A stretch of 64,000 bases of DNA from Imperialibacter roseus (GTDB lineage: Bacteria > Bacteroidota > Bacteroidia > Cytophagales > Cyclobacteriaceae), in assembly GCF_032999765.1 (NCBI RefSeq), contig NZ_CP136051.1, positions 4,916,501 to 4,980,500 on the forward strand. Reading direction: 5' to 3'. How positions within the stretch are numbered: position 1 is the stretch's first letter; every line of letters begins with the position of its first letter. Both the position numbers and the translations under genes were made by a program. A model generated the notes under the pieces. The model ran no database searches and had not been told where the DNA came from. It was given only the letters and a program-made list of their open reading frames with translations. Positions 46,660-58,000 of this stretch are shown here, piece after piece.

Positions 46660-47751
46660 ATGCCAACCAGTCCAAAAAGATTTCTTTTTATTGTCCAGGG
46701 TGAAGGGCGTGGTCATATGACGCAGGCCATTTCATTGTTTGAAATGCTAACGGCTGCCGGCCAAGAAGTTGTGCATGTAGTAGTTGGGAGAAGCTCCCGG
46801 CGAGAAATGCCTTCTTTTTTTCAAAACAGAATTACCTGCCCACTCACCGGTATCTCCAGTCCAAATTTTGTAGCAGACAAAAACAACAAATCGGTAAAAA
46901 TAGGCCCTACAATCACTCATAACCTGGTCCATTTTTCGAACTATGTGCAGAGCCTAAAAATGCTTAACAACATAGTTAAAGAGACAAAGCCGGACGTAAT
47001 TATTAACTTCTACGATTTCCTTGGTGGCCTATATAATGGACTTTACAAGCCAAAGGCCGAATACATATGCATTGGCCATCAATATCTGGCTTATCACAAT
47101 CACTTTCCGTTCCCAAATAAACAAGGCTTTAACAAGAACTTGTTGCTTAACAACAACAAGCTGACCGCCTGGGGGGCTAAAAAGCTCCTGGCTTTGTCAT
47201 TTGCTGCCTACCCTGAAGACAAAAAAAGTGGTGTGGTGGTAGTTCCGCCGTTGCTCAGGAAAGAAGTGATGAAGCTTGAACCGACGGAAGGCGACTTCAT
47301 TCTCACCTATATGGTAAATGATGGATACAGCAAAGAAATAGAGTCATGGCATGCCGGCAACCCGTCGGTAAAGGTTCAATCGTTTTGGGACAAAAAAGGA
47401 ATGCCAAATCCTCATCGTGTAGACGACACGCTCACTTTCCATCAGTTGAGCGACACCATGTTTCTCCAGCTTATGAGCCAGTGCAAAGCATATGTGAGCA
47501 CGGCAGGTTTCGAGTCTATTTGCGAGGCCATGTACCTTGGAAAGCCCGTGATGATGGTGCCTGTGCAGGGCCATTATGAGCAGGCCTGCAATGCACTGGA
47601 TGCTGTTCAGGCGGGGGCTGGCGTCAGTTCGGAGTCGTTTAACCTCACGAAGGTCATCGACTATCTACCTAATCATCAACCGATAGTGGGCAAGTTCAGA
47701 GAGTGGACGGATCGTTGTGAAGAGCTTATTTTACAGGAGCTGCTGGGCTAG
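46660..47751 (+). CDS. Glycosyltransferase, MurG-like (GT28-type C-terminus)
   Basis: This 363-residue protein has a GT-B start with RFLFIVQGEGRGHMTQAISL, resembling the GxGRGH motif of nucleotide-sugar glycosyltransferases. The C-terminal donor site reads CKAYVSTAGFESICEAMYLG and KPVMMVPVQGHYEQACNA. It has no signal peptide and is probably a peripheral inner-membrane or cytoplasmic enzyme that adds a sugar to a lipid. Cotranscription with the phosphoesterase and the nearby ACP suggests glycolipid synthesis. Confidence 0.88.
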   Translation: MPTSPKRFLFIVQGEGRGHMTQAISLFEMLTAAGQEVVHVVVGRSSRREMPSFFQNRITCPLTGISSPNFVADKNNKSVKIGPTITHNLVHFSNYVQSLKMLNNIVKETKPDVIINFYDFLGGLYNGLYKPKAEYICIGHQYLAYHNHFPFPNKQGFNKNLLLNNNKLTAWGAKKLLALSFAAYPEDKKSGVVVVPPLLRKEVMKLEPTEGDFILTYMVNDGYSKEIESWHAGNPSVKVQSFWDKKGMPNPHRVDDTLTFHQLSDTMFLQLMSQCKAYVSTAGFESICEAMYLGKPVMMVPVQGHYEQACNALDAVQAGAGVSSESFNLTKVIDYLPNHQPIVGKFREWTDRCEELILQELLG

Positions 47752-47796
47752 ATTTTTTTTGAATTACACTGTCTTTGGTAACCGCTGGACAAAACT

Positions 47797-48318
47797 TTAG
47801 TAAAGATAAACACCCATCCCTTTGCCCAGCACCACCTCTACATGTTCGTCTATTGTGGTGGACAGCTCGAAGCCTTTGTAGTTGGCACTAATAGGAAATC
47901 TTTTGTGACTACGATCAACCAACGTGGCAGTTTCAAGCCTTTTGATTTCAGCATTTAGTAAAACACTCATTCCGTAGGCCATGGTACGCCCACTGTTGAG
48001 CACATCATCCACCAGCACCACGCACTTGTTTTTGAGGCTCTCAGGCGGACAGTTGAGTTTTATCTCATCTGCGGAAGGATCGTCCTTATTTATGTCGAGC
48101 CTGACCAGGCTTAACTTCATTTTTGCTATGCCTTCCATTTCCGCAAGCAGCTTTTTGGCAATCTCAAACCCCTTGTCATATATGCCAACAAGCACTATTT
48201 CTTTTTCGTCAAGATTGAACTCAACAATCTCAAAAGCCATTCTTCGAAGCTTTTGAAGCACTTGAGGCTTGTCCAATATCATGTTACGGCGGCCGGCCGT
48301 CTGCTGATCCTTAGGCAT
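47797..48318 (-). CDS. Phosphoribosyltransferase (PyrR-like PRTase)
   Basis: This 173-residue type I PRTase has the PRPP-binding motif VVLVDDVLNSGRTMAYG, preceded by a flexible-loop region and LVRLDINKDD. The C-terminus LVDRSHKRFPISANYKGFELST ... VEVVLG is typical of PyrR-family proteins, which are uracil phosphoribosyltransferases or pyrimidine-operon regulators. It starts two bases after the stop of the Lrp-type gene. Confidence 0.88.
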   Translation of the reverse strand: MPKDQQTAGRRNMILDKPQVLQKLRRMAFEIVEFNLDEKEIVLVGIYDKGFEIAKKLLAEMEGIAKMKLSLVRLDINKDDPSADEIKLNCPPESLKNKCVVLVDDVLNSGRTMAYGMSVLLNAEIKRLETATLVDRSHKRFPISANYKGFELSTTIDEHVEVVLGKGMGVYLY

Positions 48319-48320
48319 TT

Positions 48321-48803
48321 TTACTGAGGAATTGGTAGAACTTTACTGTCCTTAAAGGTAGCAAGAATTACCATGGATTGGAGGCTGTCGACTACTTCAA
48401 TTTCGCTCACCTTCTCCAGCATGAGCTTTTGATAGGAGGCAATGTCTTTGGCGATTACTTTCAAAATAAAGTCGCCACTACCGGTAATGTGATGGCACTC
48501 AATCACATCTTCAATCCTGTTTATTTCATCGAGAAATTTATCTATGTTTCTCTTGTTGTGGCCTTTTAAAGTTACTTGCACAAAAGTGCTAACCCCTAAA
48601 CCAATTTTTTCTGTATCAAGCTTTGCGTGATAGCTTTTGATAAGCCCGGAAGTTTCGAGCTTTTTTACTCTTTCAAGTGTCGGGGCTGGAGAAAGTCCAA
48701 TTTCCTTGGACAGTTGGGCGTTAGTAATTTTGGCATTAGACTGAAGAATTTCCAAAATCTTTCGATCAGTCTTATCCAGTTTAACATTCAGGTTACTCAT
48801 CAT
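48321..48803 (-). CDS. Lrp/AsnC family transcriptional regulator
   Basis: This 160-residue protein starts at the ATG at 48803 (or 48800). It has an N-terminal helix-turn-helix (LDKTDRKILEILQSNAKITN ... LSKEIGLSPAPTLERVKKLE) and a C-terminal RAM/ligand-binding domain (VSTFVQVTLKGHN ... IECHHITGSGDFILKVIAKD). Lrp-type regulators respond to amino acids. The gene is followed after two bases by the PRTase, so the two are probably coexpressed. Confidence 0.94.
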   Translation of the reverse strand: MMSNLNVKLDKTDRKILEILQSNAKITNAQLSKEIGLSPAPTLERVKKLETSGLIKSYHAKLDTEKIGLGVSTFVQVTLKGHNKRNIDKFLDEINRIEDVIECHHITGSGDFILKVIAKDIASYQKLMLEKVSEIEVVDSLQSMVILATFKDSKVLPIPQ

Positions 48804-49036
48804 ATGGGTTGCCAAATAAAATTTGCTACAAAGCTAAGTATAATATACTTTATTCTAAAATTTTCTTGTTATCTGTCATTTACCAGTAATTTATTAAAGG
48901 AATTTGGTATTGCGTATAAAATTTTGCAATAAATTGTCACCAAAAGGAACTTCTGTCAATTTGACCTATTCCAAATAATATTCCTTAAACTACTGAAAGG
49001 TTGAATACCACTATGGAAGGAAAGGCAATCTGTACT

Positions 49037-52000
49037 TTACCTTTTTACGACTCTCCTAACTGCTTCATTTCCCTTGCTTTGCACTCTAAGCAGGTAGATT
49101 CCCTTCGTGTAGTGAGCCATTTGAAGTGACACAGCCGTTAAGCCGGCCTTTAGCGTATAGTATTTTTCGGAAAACATCGGCTGGCCCGTCATGCTTAACA
49201 CCGTAATTTCGGCATCCCCAGCTTCCGGGAGAATCAGCCCAAATGTAAGAAGGTCATCAACAGGGTTAGGGTATGGGTTGTTAACGAGAAACCCTTCAGT
49301 AAATGAAAGGCAATTTGTGTTGGCATAAGGTGAAAACTCAAACTCAGCGTCCTTCAGGACAGGCACAAGCTTGATGCATACCTTTTCCACGGGGTTGCTA
49401 GTTATTACCAACTCAAACTGCAAAGTATGAGAAACCGACTTGCCTGGCGCTACTGTTCCGCTGTATTTTTCTGAAATGGTGACCCGGTCATCAACTACTA
49501 TTTCGATGGGGAAATTCGTCTGCGCAATACTGCCCCGATTGGCGATATTCAGAATAAACTTCAGCTTCCCTTCTGTGTCGGTATAGTTAACCGACCGAAG
49601 TTGCAGGTCTACTTTTGGAAGAGCAACAGTGACAACCGTGCTGGTTGTGTCGGAGCAACCAAACTCATTATAGGCGACCAGGCTTACTAAGTAGTCGCCC
49701 TCCTTATCAAACACCTGACTGATATCCTGCTCGTTGCTTACAGAGGCGACACCGTCGCCAACGAACCAGGAATAAGCCGTCGCTCCATTTGATTCATTCG
49801 TGAAATTAACTGTCACCGGCAGTTGACCTACAGATAGTGAATGACTGAAGGCAGCCACGGGTGAGTTATTAATGGTCACATTCTTGCTGATCGATATTTC
49901 ACATCCTTTCTCAGTCTTGAGAAACAAGCTTACGTTATAGTTTCCTGCTTGTTTAAACTGGTAGTAGGCCTTGGGGCCGTTTGCAGAGGCCTGTCCTGCA
50001 AAATCCCATTTCCTGCTTATAATGGGATCATCTGGGCTGGTGCTTAAATCGCTGAATTCTGTTAGTTCGTTCACGCAGGCAGAAGTGAATCCGAAGTCAA
50101 CTGATGGCAATTCATTGACCTGCAAAGTTTTTGTCAATGAAATGGTGCAGAGGTTTTTCGTAGTTATCTGTAGCGTAACGTCGTAGCTCCCAGGTTTTTT
50201 GAAAACCTCGTTGACGGTTGGGGCGCTATAGAACTGATTATTGATACTCCACAAGCGGTCAATAATTGGATTGTCGGCGTCGCCGGCAGACTGGTCAACA
50301 AATGTTGTGGCCTGTCCTTCGCAACCTGTGTTGATTAAAAATGCAACAGTTGGTGACGGTAGTACATTAATTTCTCTGGTAAGTAATTTGGAACAGCCGT
50401 AGTTCGAACTAACAGACAGCGTAACAGTATATTTTCCCGAAGTTGGGAATTCAAATATCGGATTTCGTTCATTAGACGTACCAAGACCTGCAAAATCCCA
50501 GTTCCACTCCGTGATATTGGCATTCTCGGCAGTGCTTTGATCAGTGAACTGCACCGCAGCACCACTGCAGGCAAGATCATGTTTGAAGTCAGGAGTAGGT
50601 ATCGCACTTATCGCCACTTTCTCTGTAAGAGTGGTTTCGCAACCAAGGTCATTGGTTACAGTAAGGCTCACCTGGTAGTCTCCAATAGTCTCGAAAAACG
50701 TTTCAGGACTCTTTGTTGAACTTGTGTAGCCGTTCCCGAAATCCCAAGTGTAGCCGGTTATTCCGTCACCAGTGGTTGTGTTATTGAACTGCGTTGTGGG
50801 GCTAATGCAATTGCTGCCCACGGTAAATCCTACTGCTGGCCCTTCTAACAGGTTTATTGTCTTGCTCACCGACGCTTCGCAGCCCGGTATGCCAACGGTT
50901 AGCATAATGATTTTTTCTCCAGCGGTAGCAAACGCATAGGTGGTGTCTTTTCCCAGTATGGTGGCCTCACCATTAAAATCCCACGTCCAGGTGACAAGGC
51001 TGTCGGGCGGGAGATTGAGAGTTAAATCACTTAGAGAAAGTGTGTTGTTGCTACAAAGCCCTCCTTTGTAGGTAAAGCTAAAATCAGGTTCGCTGATGTC
51101 GTAAATGCCGATGGTTTGCCGTGATGTGTTGGAGCACCCACCGTCACTTTGTACGGTGAGGGTTACTTCGTATTCTCCGGCGGATGAGAATTGGTAGGTT
51201 GGATTAGGGTCGGTGGAGTCTTCTACCCCGTCGCCATCGAAGTCCCAGGAGTAGATAGTGATGTCGCCGGATAGGTTGGTGGAGGTGAAGGTGCTGAGCG
51301 CACCCACACATTGATTGATTGTACTAAAATCAATATCAGGGGCCTGTGAGTTCTGAACTGTTACTTCCTGAGAGGCATAGTCGGTATTCCCGTTAGAGGA
51401 GATAGCCAATAGTTCTACTACATAGCTCCCAGATTCAGTGTAAGTCACACCTTCAGGTTCAAAGGCCGTGGAACTATTCACACTTACTTTTGTACACTGG
51501 TCTACAAAGTTCAGCTGGCTAACCTTCTTATTGGCCTTGCTCATACCCAGCATCTGCCAGTTGGCACCCTCCTTGATCAAACGATGATTGAATAAGGAAC
51601 TCATCGTATTACTAAAGGTGCCTAAGGACTCCATACTCCCTCCCCCAGGCACCAGCGTTGCACCAAACTGATAGCGGTAAACACCAGCAGAGCCACTTAT
51701 CAACCCATAATACTTAAGCCCGTCTTTTACCAACTGAACATCGGTAGGTAATGAAACTGTGCCTAGCTCGCTAAATACAGCAGCACTCGACAAGTCAGTT
51801 CCAAATGACATATGATACATCTTGCTGTTGTTGTAGGAAGCAACCAAACCATACCAGTTGCCTGCACTCTGCCCAATACTTATCCCCAGCGGGCCAGACA
51901 AACCTGCTCCTGTACCCAATGTCGAAACATCACCTATCACAGGGTTGTTGGTGATACTACCCCCAAAGTTGATCGCCTTTACATTGTTCCCATTGAAGTT

Positions 52001-55000
52001 AGTCACAAAAACCAACCACTTCGATCCATCCCATTTTACTGTCAAACCACGTGGACCATTTAAACCTAATGTGCCTAATGAAACAGCTGTTGGTGTACCA
52101 GTCACCGAACTACCAAAGTTTAAACGTACTAGCGTGGAAGATCCAAAATTAGCTACCAAGCCATACCAGTTAGCCCCCTCCTTTACTAAACGTATCTGAG
52201 CAGGCCCCGATAATACACCTCCAAGTGTTCCTATCTCGACTTGAGTCGGAATATTGACCAACGAATTACCAAACTCCAACCGGTATAGCTTTGAACTAGT
52301 ACGGTCAAACAAAAATCCGTACCACATGCCCTGCTCTGTAACCACCTCAAAACCCTCAGGACTCGATAAACTACTGATATTAAGTGCTGTCGTCCCTACT
52401 CCAGCATGCTCCAAACCATTCTGACAAAAATCCCACTGGTAAGACACTCCATTCAAACTCTCATTACTCAACTGTAAACTCTCTCCCAAACACAAACTCC
52501 CGTCTAACGTAAAGCCCGCTGTGGGCCTTTCTGCTGGAGCTATGGTTACATCTTTAGTTAATTCATCAGCACAGCCCTGCTCTGTCGTTACTGCCAGTGA
52601 AACAGCATAAGTAGCAGGTGTTCCAAAAGAAAATACTTCTGTTTGATCAGACCCTGTACCTAAACCTGCAAAATCCCAACTCCACGAAACTACCTGATCT
52701 CCAGACTTGCTCTTATCTTCTCCCGTAAATTGTAATGGAACATTTTGAGTCAATTCGCCTGTCAAACTAAAATCTAACAGGGCCTGATCATTTACAATAA
52801 TCGGTTTAACAAGAATACTTTCGCATCCTGAGCCATTAGTTACCTTCAATTGAAGATTGTAGGTATTCGCTGCCAGATAAGTATGGGTGGGTTCAAACAC
52901 ATCACTTGTCGGCGTACCATCACCGAAGTTCCACTCATAGCTGACCCCTACCGTCTCAGATGTATTGACCATCTCTACAGCAGACCCAAAACAATTATTA
53001 CTCCAGCTAAAGCCTACTGGAGAACCCGCCACTAAGTCAATCGTATTTTGTGCTACGTTCACACAACCATCCGCCAGGGTAGCTGTCAGTGTTATCGTCT
53101 TTTCGCCGCCACTATCAAAAGCGTAATTGGGAGATGGGTCTGTGCTACTCCCTTCCCCATTAAAATCCCATACCCAACTCACAGGCGACCCCACATCAAA
53201 CGTACTTGTGTTTATAAAACTTAGCGGGGTGTTACTACATAAATTGGTGACCGGTGGGTCAAATGAGGCAATTGGAGAAGAGTAAATGTTTACCTGATTA
53301 CTTACTGTATTATTGCAACCTGACGAACTAGTCACTGTCAGCGTTACTTCATATTCCCCTGCTGAAGAATATTGAAAGGTTGGATTGGGGTCGGTGGAGT
53401 CTTCAAGCCCGTCGCCGTCGAAGTCCCAGGAATAAGTGGCGATGTCGCCGGATAGGTTGGTGGAGGTGAAGGTGCTGAGCGCACCCACACATTGATTGAT
53501 TGTACTAAAATCAATATCAGGGGCCTGTGAGTTCTGAACTGTTACTTCCTGAGAGGCATAGTCGGTATTCCCGTTAGAGGAGATAGCCAATAGTTCTACT
53601 ACATAGCTCCCAGATTCAGTGTAAGTCACACCTTCAGGTTCAAAGGCCGTGGAACTATTCACACTTACTTTTGTACACTGGTCTACAAAGTTCAGCTGGC
53701 TAACCTTCTTATTGGCCTTGCTCATACCCAGCATCTGCCAGTTGGCACCCTCCTTGATCAAACGATGATTGAATAAGGAACTCATCGTATTACTAAAGGT
53801 GCCTAAGGACTCTATACTCCCTCCCCCAGGCACCAGCGTTGCACCAAACTGATAGCGGTAAACACCAGCAGAGCCACTTATCAACCCATAATACTTAAGC
53901 CCGTCTTTTACCAACTGAACATCGGTAGGTAATGAAACTGTGCCTAGCTCGCTAAATACAGCAGCACTCGACAAGTCAGTTCCAAATGACATATGATACA
54001 TCTTGCTGTTGTTGTAGGAAGCAACCAAACCATACCAGTTGCCTGCACTCTGCCCAATACTTATCCCCAGCGGGCCAGACAAGCCCGCTCCTGTACCCAA
54101 TGTCGAAACATCACCTATCACAGGGTTGTTGGTGATACTACCCCCAAAGTTGATCGCCTTGATATTGTTCCCATTGAAGTTAGTCACAAAAACCAACCAC
54201 TTCGATCCATCCCATTTTACTGTCAAACCACGTGGACCATTTAAACCTAATGTGCCTAATGAAACAGCTGTTGGTGTACCAGTCACCGAACTACCAAAGT
54301 TTAAACGTACTAGCGTGGAAGTTCCAAAATTAGCTACCAAGCCATACCAGTTAGCCCCCTCCTTTACTAAACGTATCTGAGCAGGCCCCGATAATACACC
54401 TCCAAGTGTTCCTATCTCGACTTGAGTCGGAATATTGACCAACGAATTACCAAACTCCAACCGGTATAGCTTTGAACTAGTACGGTCAAACAAAAATCCG
54501 TACCACATGCCCTGCTCTGTAACCACCTCAAAACCCTCAGGACTCGATAAACTACTGATATTAAGTGCTGTCGTCCCTACTCCAGCATGCTCCAAACCAT
54601 TCTGACAAAAATCCCACTGGTAAGACACTCCATTCAAACTCTCATTACTCAACTGTAAACTCTCTCCCAAACACAAACTCCCGTCTAACGTAAAGCCCGC
54701 TGTGGGCCTTTCTGCTGGAGCTATGGTTACATCTTTAGTTAATTCATCAGCACAGCCCTGCTCTGTCGTTACTGCCAGTGAAACAGCATAAGTAGCAGGT
54801 GTTCCAAAAGAAAATACTTCTGTTTGATCAGACCCTGTACCTAAACCTGCAAAATCCCAACTCCACGAAACTACCTGATCTCCAGACTTGCTCTTATCTT
54901 CTCCCGTAAATTGTAATGGAGCATTTTGAGTCAATTCGCCTGTCAAACTAAAATCTAACAGGGCCTGATCATTTACAATAATCGGTTTAACAAGAATACT

Positions 55001-58000
55001 TTCGCATCCTGAGCCATTAGTTACCTTCAATTGAAGATTGTAGGTATTCGCTGCCAGATAAGTATGGGTGGGTTCAAACACATCACTTGTCGGCGTACCA
55101 TCACCGAAGTTCCACTCATAGCTGACCCCTACCGTCTCAGATGTATTGACCATCTCTACAGCAGACCCAAAACAATTATTACTCCAGCTAAAGCCTACTG
55201 GAGAACCCGCCACTAAGTCAATCGTATTTTGTGCTACGTTCACACAACCATCCGCCAGGGTAGCTGTCAGTGTTATCGTCTTTTCGCCGCCACTATCAAA
55301 AGCGTAATTGGGAGATGGGTCTGTGCTACTCCCTTCCCCATTAAAATCCCATACCCAACTCACAGGCGACCCCACATCAAACGTACTTGTGTTTATAAAA
55401 CTTAGCGGGGTGTTACTACATAAATTGGTGACCGGTGGGTCAAATGAGGCAATTGGAGAAGAGTAAATGTTTACCTGATTACTTACTGTATTATTGCAAC
55501 CTGACGAACTAGTCACTGTCAGCGTTACTTCATATTCCCCTGCTGAAGAATATTGAAAGGTTGGATTGGGGTCGGTGGAGTCTTCAAGCCCGTCGCCGTC
55601 GAAGTCCCAGGAATAAGTGGCGATGTCGCCGGATAGGTTGGTGGAGGTGAAGGTGCTGAGCGCACCCACACATTGATTGATTGTACTAAAATCAATATCA
55701 GGGGCCTGTGAGTTCTGAACTGTTACTTCCTGAGAGGCATAGTCGGTATTCCCGTTAGAGGAGATAGCCAATAGTTCTACTACATAGCTCCCAGATTCAG
55801 TGTAAGTCACACCTTCAGGTTCAAAGGCCGTGGAACTATTCACACTTACTTTTGTACACTGGTCTACAAAGTTCAGCTGGCTAACCTTCTTATTGGCCTT
55901 GCTCATACCCAGCATCTGCCAGTTGGCACCCTCCTTGATCAAACGATGATTGAATAAGGAACTCATCGTATTACTAAAGGTGCCTAAGGACTCCATACTC
56001 CCTCCCCCAGGCACCAGCGTTGCACCAAACTGATAGCGGTAAACACCAGCAGAGCCACTTATCAACCCATAATACTTAAGCCCGTCTTTTACCAACTGAA
56101 CATCGGTAGGTAATGAAACTGTGCCTAGCTCGCTAAATACAGCAGCACTCGACAAGTCAGTTCCAAATGACATATGATACATCTTGCTGTTGTTGTAGGA
56201 AGCAACCAAACCATACCAGTTGCCTGCACTCTGCCCAATACTTATCCCCAGCGGGCCAGACAAACCTGCTCCTGTACCCAATGTCGAAACATCACCTATC
56301 ACAGGGTTGTTGGTGATACTACCCCCAAAGTTGATCGCCTTTACATTGTTCCCATTGAAGTTAGTCACAAAAACCAACCACTTCGATCCATCCCATTTTA
56401 CTGTCAAACCACGTGGACCATTTAAACCTAATGTGCCTAATGAAACAGCTGTTGGTGTACCAGTCACCGAACTACCAAAGTTTAAACGTACTAGCGTGGA
56501 AGATCCAAAATTAGCTACCAAGCCATACCAGTTAGCCCCCTCCTTTACTAAACGTATCTGAGCAGGCCCCGATAATACACCTCCAAGTGTTCCTATCTCG
56601 ACTTGAGTCGGAATATTGACCAACGAATTACCAAACTCCAACCGGTATAGCTTTGAACTAGTACGGTCAAACAAAAATCCGTACCACATGCCCTGCTCTG
56701 TAACCACCTCAAAACCCTCAGGACTCGATAAACTACTGATATTAAGTGCTGTCGTCCCTACTCCAGCATGCTCCAAACCATTCTGACAAAAATCCCACTG
56801 GTAAGACACTCCATTCAAACTCTCATTACTCAACTGTAAACTCTCTCCCAAACACAAACTCCCGTCTAACGTAAAGCCCGCTGTGGGCCTTTCTGCTGGA
56901 GCTATGGTTACATCTTTAGTTAATTCATCAGCACAGCCCTGCTCTGTCGTTACTGCCAGTGAAACAGCATAAGTAGCAGGTGTTCCAAAAGAAAATACTT
57001 CTGTTTGATCAGACCCTGTACCTAAACCTGCAAAATCCCAACTCCACGAAACTACCTGATCTCCAGACTTGCTCTTATCTTCTCCCGTAAATTGTAATGG
57101 AACATTTTGAGTCAATTCGCCTGTCAAACTAAAATCTAACAGGGCCTGATCATTTACAATAATCGGTTTAACAAGAATACTTTCGCATCCTGAGCCATTA
57201 GTTACCTTCAATTGAAGATTGTAGGTATTCGCTGCCAGATAAGTATGGGTGGGTTCAAACACATCACTTGTCGGCGTACCATCACCGAAGTTCCACTCAT
57301 AGCTGACCCCTACCGTCTCAGATGTATTGACCATCTCTACAGCAGACCCAAAACAATTATTACTCCAGCTAAAGCCTACTGGAGAACCCGCCACTAAGTC
57401 AATCGTATTTTGTGCTACGTTCACACAACCATCCGCCAGGGTAGCTGTCAGTGTTATCGTCTTTTCGCCGCCACTATCAAAAGCGTAATTGGGAGATGGG
57501 TCTGTGCTACTCCCTTCCCCATTAAAATCCCATACCCAACTCACAGGCGACCCCACATCAAACGTACTTGTGTTTATAAAACTTAGCGGGGTGTTACTAC
57601 ATAAATTGGTGACCGGTGGGTCAAATGAGGCAATTGGAGAAGAGTAAATGTTTACCTGATTACTTACTGTATTATTGCAACCTGACGAACTAGTCACTGT
57701 CAGCGTTACTTCATATTCCCCTGCTGAAGAATATTGAAAGGTTGGATTGGGGTCGGTGGAGTCTTCAAGCCCGTCGCCGTCGAAGTCCCAGGAATAAGTG
57801 GCGATGTCGCCGGATAGGTTGGTGGAGGTGAAGGTGCTGAGCGCACCCACACATTGATTGATTGTACTAAAATCAATATCAGGGGCCTGTGAGTTCTGAA
57901 CTGTTACTTCCTGAGAGGCATAGTCGGTATTCCCGTTAGAGGAGATAGCCAATAGTTCTACTACATAGCTCCCAGATTCAGTGTAAGTCACACCTTCAGG

